From assembly GCA_934462775.1 (NCBI GenBank), contig CAKSIR010000054.1:1-14199 (forward strand): a DNA stretch of 14,199 nucleotides, written 5' to 3'. This stretch comes from an uncultured Ruminiclostridium sp. (GTDB lineage: Bacteria > Bacillota > Clostridia > Oscillospirales > Ruminococcaceae). Made by a program: the position numbers and the translations under genes. This document shows positions 1-7,093 of the stretch, piece after piece (positions within the stretch are counted from its first letter, which is position 1; each line of letters starts with the position of its first letter). The notes beneath the pieces are model-generated. The model was not told the DNA's origin and searched no databases. It saw nothing but the letters and a program-made list of their open reading frames with translations.

Positions 1-42
1 GGGCGTTGCCCTAAGTACCCACCACCTTTTGAAAAAGGTGGA
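1..42. repeat. Left copy of 42-bp direct repeat with internal hairpin
   Basis: Bases 1-42 match 14158-14199 at 39 of 42 positions, in the same orientation. The second half folds as an 8-bp stem (22-29 with 34-41) around a TGAA loop. Two of the three differences between copies, at positions 26 and 37, are paired with each other: C-G here, T-A in the right copy, so the stem is kept. The copy starts at the window edge, so it may extend further left. It is probably a dispersed intergenic element; I cannot tell its copy number. Confidence 0.8.
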
Positions 43-61
43 CGAAAACTTTAAATTTGAC

Positions 62-77
62 TTTTTCGACAGTCTGA
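62..77. repeat. 16-bp motif, inverted relative to 14000-14015
   Basis: TTTTTCGACAGTCTGA at 62-77 matches the reverse complement of 14000-14015 at 14 of 16 positions. It sits next to the 42-bp repeat at the left edge and also near the repeat cluster at the right edge, so it is likely part of the same family of intergenic elements. Confidence 0.5.
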
Positions 78-97
78 GGCACCCCCACAGGGTGCCT
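77..97 (-). terminator. Hairpin downstream of the operon's last gene
   Basis: An 8-bp perfect stem (77-84 with 90-97, AGGCACCC paired with GGGTGCCT) with a 5-nt loop lies about 37 bp past the stop codon of the last operon gene. On the minus strand it is not followed by a T-run, so it is not a classical intrinsic terminator. It may act as a 3'-end stabiliser, or the adjoining hairpin in the 42-bp repeat may help end transcription. Confidence 0.4.
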
Positions 98-133
98 ATT
101 CTATATCAGTGTAACTGCACTTTGTAACGCAGA

Positions 134-1288
134 CTATTTCCACAATCCGCGGTAAATCTCCTTAACATCGTCCACCGTTACCGCCTTAACCGTATTTGCA
201 GGGCTGCCGCTTGCAACTGCGTCGGCTGCCATTTTGTCAAGAACGGCAAAGAACTTTTCCCTCGGTATTCCGTATTCCTCAAGGGTAGGAATTTCGCACA
301 GCCTGCAAAGCTCGCCGATTGCCTTTATAAGCAGTTCGGCGGCGGATTTGTCATCATCGCTGTTATCTGCGGCGCCTATCGCCCTTGCTAAGTCCGCAAA
401 GCGCTCATAAGCGCCGTCAAGGGCAAAGCTAAGACACTTTTCGAGCAGCATTGCGTTGGAAATTCCGTGTGCAACGTGGAAGTTGGCGCCGATAGGTCTG
501 CTCATTCCGTGAACAAGAGTTACGGACGCATTGTTGATGGCAACGCCTGCCTCAAATGCAGCAACGGACATTTCCTCCCTTGCCTTGAGATTTTCACCGT
601 CCTTGTATGCGATTGGCAGGTACTTGAAAATGCGCTTTACCGCCGAAATTGCAACGGTATCCGTAAGCGGCTGCGCCTTTCTGCTTGTATAGCTTTCAAT
701 CGCGTGGGTCAGTGCGTCAAGACCTGTTGCGGCTGTAATCCCCTTTGGCGAAGAAACAGTGTAGGCAGGGTCTATAATCGCAAGGTCTGGAATAAGCGGC
801 GCGCCGTTCAGCAGCATTTTAATATCGGTAGCGGTATCGGTTATTACTGTAAAACGGGTTGCCTCCGAACCGGTTCCCGCCGTTGTGGGAACCGCAGCCA
901 TAAACGGCAGACTTCCCTCAATAAGCCTGCCCATATAGTCGGCTATTCTGCCGCCCTTTGCTGCAAGAACTGCTACCGCTTTCATTGTATCAAGCGCGCT
1001 GCCGCCGCCTATTGCCGCTAAGCAGTCGCAGCCGTTTTCCTTATACACATCAAGAGCCGCGTTTACCGTTTTGTCAGTCGGCTCGCCGTGGATTTCGGTA
1101 AAGCAGGCGGTTTTTATTCCGGCTGACTCAAGAGCGGTTTTTAATTCCTCAAAGCACTTTGATTTCGATGTTACCGTACCCGAAATTATCAGCGCCCTTG
1201 TTCCCATTTCGGCGAAATACTTCTTTGCGCCCTCGATGGCGTTTTCACCCATAACCGTGCGGCGCGGCATTAAAAATTCTCTGCTCAT
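134..1288 (-). CDS. Iron-containing alcohol dehydrogenase, probable malonate semialdehyde reductase
   Basis: A 384-residue group III (iron-dependent) alcohol dehydrogenase of normal length. Seen: the nucleotide-binding GGGS motif at residues 94-97, PTTAGTGSE at 134-142, and the expected metal ligands D191, H195, H260 and H274, in the spacing of the FucO-like family. The start ATG at 1288 has an AGAGG ribosome site upstream. It is the last gene of the pyrimidine operon, 83 bp after the N-carbamoyl-beta-alanine amidohydrolase, with a hairpin in the gap. In that context the best guess is NAD(P)H-dependent reduction of malonate semialdehyde, made by the aminotransferase, to 3-hydroxypropionate. 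This substrate is inferred from position; the family also reduces many other aldehydes. Family call is firm, substrate is moderate. Confidence 0.85.
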   Translation of the reverse strand: MSREFLMPRRTVMGENAIEGAKKYFAEMGTRALIISGTVTSKSKCFEELKTALESAGIKTACFTEIHGEPTDKTVNAALDVYKENGCDCLAAIGGGSALDTMKAVAVLAAKGGRIADYMGRLIEGSLPFMAAVPTTAGTGSEATRFTVITDTATDIKMLLNGAPLIPDLAIIDPAYTVSSPKGITAATGLDALTHAIESYTSRKAQPLTDTVAISAVKRIFKYLPIAYKDGENLKAREEMSVAAFEAGVAINNASVTLVHGMSRPIGANFHVAHGISNAMLLEKCLSFALDGAYERFADLARAIGAADNSDDDKSAAELLIKAIGELCRLCEIPTLEEYGIPREKFFAVLDKMAADAVASGSPANTVKAVTVDDVKEIYRGLWK

Positions 1289-1313
1289 ATATTACCTCTT
1301 ACTTAATAATCTG

Positions 1314-1344
1314 ATAAACGGGCGAAATTGCTCCGCCCGTTTAT
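1314..1344 (-). other. Intercistronic hairpin
   Basis: An 11-bp perfect inverted repeat (1314-1324 with 1334-1344, ATAAACGGGCG) with a 9-nt loop lies between the amidohydrolase and the alcohol dehydrogenase. No T-run follows on the minus strand, so it looks like an mRNA processing or stability element, or a weak attenuator lowering expression of the last gene. Confidence 0.5.
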
Positions 1345-1371
1345 AATAAACCCGTTATTGCGTTTTGTCAA

Positions 1372-2640
1372 TCATTCGCTGTCAGCCTTGAGAACTGCGT
1401 TAAGCATTACGCTTGCACCCTCCGTGCAGTGTTCGACGCTTGAAAATTCAGGCTCGCAGTGTGAAAGACCGTCCTTGCTCTGTACGAAAATCATTGTTGC
1501 AGGCAGCATATATGCGGCAAACTGCGCGTCATGACCTGCGCCTGAGTGAATGTACTGGTGCTTTACTCCAAGCTCCTCGCAGGCGCTCTTTACATATCCT
1601 ACCAGCTTTTTATCCCAGTAAACCGTATCTCTGTTCCATGCCTTTACAACCTCGCAGGTGCAGCCGCTCCATGACTTTTCGGCGCAGCTCTTTACAATTT
1701 CAAGCACCTTCGCAAGCACCTCGGGGTTTTCGTGACGTGCGTCAAAGGAGAAATCGAAGAAATCAGGCACGCAGGTGTGTACGCATGGGTGGCAGACAAC
1801 CTCGCCGGTTGTATAAACAAGGTCGTTGTAGCCAAGCTTGTCAATTTCCTCATGGAGATAGCAGAGAGCCTGAGAAGCGGCATAGAATGCGTCGCGGCGC
1901 TTCGGCATCGGGAATGTTCCCGCATGGGTTGTCTGACCGTAGAATCTCAGACGGTAGTTGAACATACCGAGAACGCAGTCAACAACGCCTATATCGTTGC
2001 CGTTATCCTCAAGGATAGGGCCCTGCTCAATATGAGTTTCAAAATAGTATTCATAATTATCGGGAGAGAGTCTGAACTTTTTGTCGCCCTTGAAGCCGGA
2101 CTTGTCAAGCGCCTCGCCAAAGGTCTTTGTGCTGTCCAGAATTGACTGCGACTTCATCATATCCTCGTACTTGAACTTGCAGCGAATATCCTCGGGCAGA
2201 TAATCATAGCACACAATTCCCGAGCACATCATTGCAGGCGGATAGAGAGAGCCTTCCTCGTTGGTCCATATCATTGCCGTCAGCGGGTGCTTGTGTGGGA
2301 TTTTCTTTTCCGCAACCGTTTCAAGCACTTCCATAGCGGACATTACGCCTAAAATACCGTCGTAGTTGCCGCCGTTCTTTACCGAATCGCAGTGGGACGC
2401 CATAACAATACGCTTTGCGTTCGGGTCTGAGCCGGGAAGCGTTGCATACATATTGGCAACATCATCGACCTCGATAACCGCGCCGATTGCTTCCATGCGC
2501 TTTTTAAATTCATTTCGCGCCATTATCGCCTCAGGGGACAGGGAGTATCTGGTAATTCCTCCGTGTCCTGCGTCGCCGAATTTTGAAAAGGTCTTGATTT
2601 TATCTTCCATTCTTTCCTTGCTGCAAGTAAACATAGTCAT
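1372..2640 (-). CDS. pydC: N-carbamoyl-beta-alanine amidohydrolase (beta-ureidopropionase), M20 family
   Basis: A 422-residue zinc amidohydrolase of the M20 hydantoinase/carbamoylase type (family includes beta-ureidopropionase, allantoate amidohydrolase and L-carbamoylases). Visible metal-ligand motifs: SHCDS (H83), NYDG (D94), NEEG (E128/E129), ETHIEQGP (H203) and SHCEPE (H394); also GQTTHAGTFPM (H239) in the lid/dimerisation region and SGAGHDAQ at 366-373, which contributes to the substrate site. Expected reaction: N-carbamoyl-beta-alanine to beta-alanine, CO2 and ammonia, the third step of reductive uracil breakdown. The neighbouring dihydropyrimidinase and PreA favour this over allantoate or hydantoin metabolism. 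The start at 2640 has GGAG seven bases upstream; a second ATG two codons later is also possible. It follows the 137-residue protein gene by 15 bp. Confidence 0.88.
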   Translation of the reverse strand: MTMFTCSKERMEDKIKTFSKFGDAGHGGITRYSLSPEAIMARNEFKKRMEAIGAVIEVDDVANMYATLPGSDPNAKRIVMASHCDSVKNGGNYDGILGVMSAMEVLETVAEKKIPHKHPLTAMIWTNEEGSLYPPAMMCSGIVCYDYLPEDIRCKFKYEDMMKSQSILDSTKTFGEALDKSGFKGDKKFRLSPDNYEYYFETHIEQGPILEDNGNDIGVVDCVLGMFNYRLRFYGQTTHAGTFPMPKRRDAFYAASQALCYLHEEIDKLGYNDLVYTTGEVVCHPCVHTCVPDFFDFSFDARHENPEVLAKVLEIVKSCAEKSWSGCTCEVVKAWNRDTVYWDKKLVGYVKSACEELGVKHQYIHSGAGHDAQFAAYMLPATMIFVQSKDGLSHCEPEFSSVEHCTEGASVMLNAVLKADSE

Positions 2641-2655
2641 GTCCTTTCTCCGTTG

Positions 2656-3069
2656 TTATATTGTTTTTTTCGTCAGCATCTGCGCAGGGACTCTTTTGCA
2701 GTCCTCAAGCATGGTCCTGACCTCTTCTGTGGAAACGAAATAGGGAATTTCGCAGGTTTCCTCTTCGCCCTCGAAAAGCAGCTGGAACTTGTCGTCCCAA
2801 TCGGTAATGGTTATCCTTGCAACCTTTGGAAAACCGTTAAGCTTTTCCTGTATCTGCTTTTTACCCCTTACATAACCGTAAATGATTCCGTCCCACTCCA
2901 CATTATAGCTGAGTGTTTCAGCAAAGGGCCGCTTCATGTGAATTTCAACGGGGATTTCGGATATGCCGCCCTCCATGTGTCTGTATTCCGGCAGAATCAT
3001 TCTGAATTTGTCTGCGGAAATATAGTCGGAAAGGGTTACGCTTTCCGCATTTTTGTATGAATTAGCCAT
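2656..3069 (-). CDS. Unrecognised 137-residue operon protein
   Basis: I do not recognise this protein. It is soluble-looking, with no signal peptide, membrane segment or cysteine cluster (only C106 and C124). The middle (about 55-112) alternates in a way that suggests beta strands, including VEWDGIIYGYVRG and ARITITDWDDKFQLLFEG; the end (about 114-125) looks helical. It is a real gene on context: start ATG at 3069 with GGAG nine bases upstream, 22 bp after the aminotransferase stop, and only 15 bp before the amidohydrolase start. Tight packing between two pathway enzymes suggests a role in the same process, such as a regulator, chaperone or small accessory subunit, but the sequence gives no proof. 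Confidence 0.75.
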   Translation of the reverse strand: MANSYKNAESVTLSDYISADKFRMILPEYRHMEGGISEIPVEIHMKRPFAETLSYNVEWDGIIYGYVRGKKQIQEKLNGFPKVARITITDWDDKFQLLFEGEEETCEIPYFVSTEEVRTMLEDCKRVPAQMLTKKTI

Positions 3070-3091
3070 ATTGCTTCACTCCTGTCATTAG

Positions 3092-4414
3092 TCAGATTGT
3101 TTTGTCAACCTCGCTGAGGACCTCGTCCACCTTTACCATTTCCTCTTTTATCTGCTCCTCTGTGATAATAAGCGGAGGAGATACGAAAATCATATTTTCA
3201 TGAGAGTAGGTCATAAAGCCCTTTGCTTTCAGCGCGCCGATTATTTTTCCCATTACGCCGTCGGGATCCTTTCCGTAAGGAACAAGAGCTTCCTTTGTTT
3301 TCTTGTCCTTTACAAGCTCAATTGAGGAGAAAAGACCGATGTATCTTACATCGCCTACGCAAGGGTGCTTTTCCTTAAGCTGCTCAAGAATTTCGCCAAG
3401 CACCTTTCCAACCTTGTTTACGTTGTCAAGAATGTTTGCTTCCTTGTAGTAGTTTACGCAGGCAACGCCTGCTGCGCAAGCAAGAGGGTGAGCGCTGTAT
3501 GTAAGTCCGCAGGAAAGAAGATGGTCGTCAAAATAGGCTGCGATTTCCTTGCTGACAACTACGCCGCCAAGCTGAACGTATCCGCAGGTAACGCCCTTTG
3601 CGAAGCTGACAATATCGGGCTTCACTCCAAAGTTTTCAAATGCGAACATTTTGCCTGTTCTGCCCCAGCCTGCCATTACCTCGTCGCATATCATCATAAT
3701 TCCGAACTCGTCGCAGATTTTGCGCACGCCCTGCAAATATCCCTCGGGCGGAATGATTACGCCGTTTGAACCTGTGATTGTTTCCATTACGATTGCGGCT
3801 ACGCTGTCAGGACCCTCGTAAATCACCTGCTCGCGGAGCTTTGCAACATAATAATCGGCAGCCGCCTTTTCGCTCTCGAAGGTAATCGGCTCACGATAAA
3901 CGTATGGGTCAAAGAAGTGTACAAATCCCGGAATGCCTGGCTCAAGAGGATAACGTCTTGGCTCGCCTGTAAGATTTCCCGCGCCGAACGTTGAACCGTG
4001 ATAGCTTCTGTAACGGGAGAACACCTTGTTTCTTCCGGTGAACATTCTGGCGATTTTGATTGCGTTCTCGTTGGCGTCAGCGCCGCCGTTGGTGAAGAAA
4101 ACCTTTCCCATATTGTCAGGCATAAGGTCGATAATCATTTTTGCAAGCTTTGCTCTTGGTTCGCTGCCGTAGCTGGGAGAAACGTAGCAGTATTTCTCCG
4201 CCTGCTCCTTAATTGCTTCAATAATAGGACGGCAGTTGTGACCAACGTTAAGGTTTACCAGCTGACTGGACATATCGGAATAGCGGTTTCCGTCAAAATC
4301 CCACATATATATACCGTCAGCTTTTTCGATTGGAATAGGGTTGATTCCCCTCTGCTTTGACCAAGACTGCAAATTATATCTGCATTGCATCTCTTTAATT
4401 TCCTGACCGTTCAT
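3092..4414 (-). CDS. pydD: Class III aminotransferase, probable beta-alanine:2-oxoglutarate (or pyruvate) aminotransferase
   Basis: A 440-residue PLP-dependent class III (omega-amino acid) aminotransferase of full length. Seen: the cofactor phosphate loop region TNGGADANENA at 108-118, SYHG at 137-140 for ring stacking, ICDEVMAGWGRTGK at 242-255 with D244 for the pyridine nitrogen, and the Schiff-base lysine K273 in SFAKGVTCGY. Within this operon it should move the amino group of beta-alanine to an oxo acid, giving malonate semialdehyde and releasing the second pyrimidine nitrogen as glutamate or alanine. An extended pathway of this kind (PydD then PydE) is known in Gram-positive bacteria. 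The AGGA site is 11 bases from the chosen ATG, which is rather long; a nearer ATG at 4424 is out of frame. The gene follows the regulator by 50 bp. Confidence 0.87.
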   Translation of the reverse strand: MNGQEIKEMQCRYNLQSWSKQRGINPIPIEKADGIYMWDFDGNRYSDMSSQLVNLNVGHNCRPIIEAIKEQAEKYCYVSPSYGSEPRAKLAKMIIDLMPDNMGKVFFTNGGADANENAIKIARMFTGRNKVFSRYRSYHGSTFGAGNLTGEPRRYPLEPGIPGFVHFFDPYVYREPITFESEKAAADYYVAKLREQVIYEGPDSVAAIVMETITGSNGVIIPPEGYLQGVRKICDEFGIMMICDEVMAGWGRTGKMFAFENFGVKPDIVSFAKGVTCGYVQLGGVVVSKEIAAYFDDHLLSCGLTYSAHPLACAAGVACVNYYKEANILDNVNKVGKVLGEILEQLKEKHPCVGDVRYIGLFSSIELVKDKKTKEALVPYGKDPDGVMGKIIGALKAKGFMTYSHENMIFVSPPLIITEEQIKEEMVKVDEVLSEVDKTI

Positions 4415-4448
4415 AGTTGTTCATTTCCTTTCAGTATGTAAATTGTAT

Positions 4449-4468
4449 ATGATATATTGCTGTATCAT
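4449..4468. promoter_or_regulatory. Palindrome between regulator and aminotransferase genes
   Basis: A perfect 6-bp inverted repeat with an 8-bp centre (ATGATA-N8-TATCAT) overlaps the stop codon of the PucR-family gene and lies before the aminotransferase. It could be an operator for the regulator or a small RNA hairpin. The surrounding sequence is AT-rich, so chance is possible. Confidence 0.3.
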
Positions 4469-5616
4469 TTTCTGCTTAGAATTTCCTTTGCTCTCAAAGC
4501 AAGGAGAATGTTCATTTTCTGCTCATCGTTCATTTCAACGTTCATAATGTCGCGGATTATCTTCATTTTGTAATTAACGGTGTTGCGGTGTATTCCAAGC
4601 TTCTCCGCTGTAAGCTGTACGCTGCTGTTTGATTCGAGATAAACTCTGAGCGTCTGCTCGTAATCGGTTTCGTTCATGGAATCGTACCTCTCAACGTCAC
4701 CTAAAACGCCGTCAGCGTAGCTCCTCAGTATGGCTCGGTTTTCAACGCCCAGCAGCAGCTTATAAACGCCGATATTACGGTAGAGCATTGTCTGTCTTTT
4801 GTTTATCCTTGCGGCTTCAAGAGCGGATATTGCCTCGTTGTAGCAAGTTGGCACTCCTCCGTAGCCCTCGCCCTGCTCCGATACGCCTATATTCAGCTCA
4901 AAGTCGCATTCCGGCTCCGAAAGCTCTTTTATAAGCCTTTGCATTTCATCGTGAGAAGGATTCTGCCTTACTGTAATGAGCTTGTCGTCCTGGATGAACA
5001 TTGCAACTGCGCTGCGCGAGCGTTTCAGCAGCCGCCACAAACCGTACTTGCTGTTTTTGAGCAGCTGCGCAAGAGAAATGCCGTTATCCTCCACCGACAA
5101 GGCAAGTATCGTATAGGAAGCTGTTTCGGAAAAGCCTGCTTTCTGAAGCGCAGGCGCGTATTCCTCGCGCTTGTCGGGACTGAATATCAGACTGCGGAAC
5201 GCCTCGGCAATGCTTGTTTCCGCCTCCTCGTTGTCGATTATCCTGCGGCAGAAATTGTACGTTATGTCGATGATATGGACCTGCCACGGAAGCGTAAACA
5301 GCGGGAAGTCGTTCTCCTCACAGTAGACGATCACCTTTGATGAAACCGCGTCAATGTGCGGTCCCAGATTAACCACAAGACCTACTGCGTTATGCTCCTT
5401 AAGGCGCTTTACAAAAGGCATAAGCCATTCGCAGCCCACATGACCGATTCCGGTTGTAAAAACAAGCTCGTTTCCGTGGAGAAAGTCAGGAACCTCGCTG
5501 TCCTCCACCATGTGAACCCAGCGGACGGTATTGTCCATTCCGCCTTTTCCTGCAATAAGCTTCATATTGTAGTTCTTCTCCGCATTCTTGCAAAGCTGAG
5601 TAAGTGTAATGGCCAA
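4465..5616 (-). CDS. PucR-family transcriptional regulator
   Basis: A 383-residue regulator with the PucR layout: an N-terminal PucR sensor domain (about 8-125, with the typical VRWVHMVEDSEVPDFLHGNE stretch), a middle region, and a C-terminal helix-turn-helix (about 325-380, LTAEKLGIHRNTVNYKMKII). Family members such as Bacillus PucR control purine or amino-acid catabolism in response to a small metabolite. Here it sits inside the pyrimidine operon, so it probably senses a pyrimidine or pathway intermediate and controls the operon, including itself; the ligand is inferred. The start is TTG at 5616: AGGAGG lies eight bases upstream and no ATG is well placed. It begins 16 bp after the PreA gene ends. 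Confidence 0.88.
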   Translation of the reverse strand: MAITLTQLCKNAEKNYNMKLIAGKGGMDNTVRWVHMVEDSEVPDFLHGNELVFTTGIGHVGCEWLMPFVKRLKEHNAVGLVVNLGPHIDAVSSKVIVYCEENDFPLFTLPWQVHIIDITYNFCRRIIDNEEAETSIAEAFRSLIFSPDKREEYAPALQKAGFSETASYTILALSVEDNGISLAQLLKNSKYGLWRLLKRSRSAVAMFIQDDKLITVRQNPSHDEMQRLIKELSEPECDFELNIGVSEQGEGYGGVPTCYNEAISALEAARINKRQTMLYRNIGVYKLLLGVENRAILRSYADGVLGDVERYDSMNETDYEQTLRVYLESNSSVQLTAEKLGIHRNTVNYKMKIIRDIMNVEMNDEQKMNILLALRAKEILSRK

Positions 5617-5632
5617 TTCGTCCGCCTCCTTT

Positions 5633-7084
5633 TTAATCAGGTCTGGTTATTCGTTTTGAAAGTCCGATTGCATTTACGGGACAGACAAGGCGGCAAAGGT
5701 GACAGCCTACGCATTTTGCTCCGTTCAGAACAGGCTTTCTGTCCTCGCCGAAGCTTATTGCCTGATGTCCGCCGTCATAGCAGGAAACGTAACACCTGCC
5801 GCATCCGACGCATTTTTCTCTGTTGAACTTCGGAAAAACCTCTGTCTTTCTGTCAAGCTCATCGGCAGGAACAAGCTTTTTCAGCTCGGTTCCAACCAGC
5901 TCTGAAACGCTTGCTATTCCGTTATCCTTCATGTAGTGGGAAAGTCCCGAAATAAGATTGTCGATTACGCGGTAGCCGTATTCCATAACCGACGTTGTGA
6001 CCTGCACATTTGTGCAGCCGAGAGAAAGGAAATCCAGCGCGTCGCGCCATGTTTCAATTCCGCCCATTCCGCTGATTGGAACGCCTTTAAGCCCGGGACA
6101 GCCTGCCATATCGTATATGAAACGCAGCGCAATGGGCTTTACCGCCTTTCCGCTGTAACCCGAAACCGCCGTTCTGCCGCTTACCTCGGCGGAGCGGGAG
6201 GTGGTTATGCTTTTAATGGTGTTGATTGCCGCCAGACCGTCCGCGCCGCCCTCAACCGCCGCCATTGCGGGGATTTCCATGTGGGAAATATTCGGCGTCA
6301 TTTTTGCAAGCACCGGAAGCCTTGTTCCCTTTTTGGCAAGGGCGGTAAACCGCTCAACCAGGGCGGAGTCCTGACCTACGTCGCTGCCCATTCCTTTCGC
6401 GCTCATGTGCGGGCAGGAAAAGTTGCACTCGATAATGTCAGCGCCCGCTTCCTCCGAAAGCCGCGCAAGCTCGGTCCATTCCTCGTCGGTCTGCCCCATT
6501 ATCGAGGAAACAAGAACCTTGTTTGGGTAATTCTTTTTTAGCTTGCGGTATATATCCAAGTTTTCTTCAAGGGTGTGATCGCTTATCTGCTCCATGTTTC
6601 TGAATCCCACAAAGGGCGTTCCCTCTTTGGCAACAGCGTCAAACCTGGGCGAAACCTCCTTTGGCTTGTAAAATCCAATGGTCTTGTAGACCGCTCCCGC
6701 CCAGCCTTTGTCAAACGCCTTTGCAATCATTTCGTAATCGCTGGCTACTACCGAGGAACTGAGGAAAAACGGGTTTTCGCAATGAACGCCGCAAAAATCA
6801 ATTGACAGGTCAACCTCAGCTTTTTCCGTGGGAACAAGCTGCGCGGCGATTTCCTTTATGCGTATCGGAAAATCGTAGTGAATGCAGCTGTTTTCACAGG
6901 GAGCGGAGCAGTCGGCGCAGGCGCTTCCTATAAACTCCCCTGCTCCCGCGGAATTATCAAACCTTACCGCCAGCAATGCAGCGCTTGGATTGTATCCCTT
7001 GGGGCAGGCGCTCGTACAGGGAGCCTGCTTGCAAAGCAGACATCGCGCCGCCTCTTGATATATGTTCATGTTCTTGTATGCCAT
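5633..7084 (-). CDS. preA: Dihydropyrimidine dehydrogenase, PreA type with fused PreT-like iron-sulfur domain
   Basis: A 483-residue protein in three parts. Residues 1-90 resemble the N-terminal iron-sulfur domain of PreT and of mammalian dihydropyrimidine dehydrogenase, with eight cysteines (C15, C18, C23, C27; C56, C59, C63, C67). Residues about 92-400 are the FMN barrel of PreA: ECNFSCPH with the expected catalytic C224, MTPN (N265), INT (N288, T289), SGYSGKAVKPIALR and ISGMGGIETW. Residues 425-468 hold two [4Fe-4S] motifs (C425, C428, C431, C435; C458, C461, C464, C468). It should reduce uracil or thymine to the dihydro form. E. coli PreA starts at the equivalent of residue 92 and relies on PreT for NADH oxidation; no PreT FAD/NAD domain is present here. 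A GAGG ribosome site overlaps the stop codon of the dihydropyrimidinase gene 9 bp upstream, suggesting coupled translation. Confidence 0.92.
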   Translation of the reverse strand: MAYKNMNIYQEAARCLLCKQAPCTSACPKGYNPSAALLAVRFDNSAGAGEFIGSACADCSAPCENSCIHYDFPIRIKEIAAQLVPTEKAEVDLSIDFCGVHCENPFFLSSSVVASDYEMIAKAFDKGWAGAVYKTIGFYKPKEVSPRFDAVAKEGTPFVGFRNMEQISDHTLEENLDIYRKLKKNYPNKVLVSSIMGQTDEEWTELARLSEEAGADIIECNFSCPHMSAKGMGSDVGQDSALVERFTALAKKGTRLPVLAKMTPNISHMEIPAMAAVEGGADGLAAINTIKSITTSRSAEVSGRTAVSGYSGKAVKPIALRFIYDMAGCPGLKGVPISGMGGIETWRDALDFLSLGCTNVQVTTSVMEYGYRVIDNLISGLSHYMKDNGIASVSELVGTELKKLVPADELDRKTEVFPKFNREKCVGCGRCYVSCYDGGHQAISFGEDRKPVLNGAKCVGCHLCRLVCPVNAIGLSKRITRPD

Positions 7085-7093
7085 AGCCTAACC

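Noticed and set aside
467..1021. 184-residue plus-strand open frame
   Set aside because: Antisense to the iron alcohol dehydrogenase; unusually rich in Arg, Cys and Asn, without motifs, as expected for the opposite strand of a real gene.
134..1288. 1,3-propanediol or lactaldehyde reductase as the main role
   Set aside because: The fold and metal ligands fit, but no glycerol, diol or fucose genes are nearby; the operon supplies malonate semialdehyde instead. The possibility is not excluded by sequence.
1372..2640. Allantoate amidohydrolase (purine route)
   Set aside because: Same family and hard to tell apart by motifs, and a PucR-type regulator is present, but no allantoinase, ureidoglycolate or other purine-route gene is seen, while PreA and dihydropyrimidinase are.
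5936..6541. 201-residue plus-strand open frame
   Set aside because: Antisense to the FMN barrel of PreA, whose motifs are all intact.
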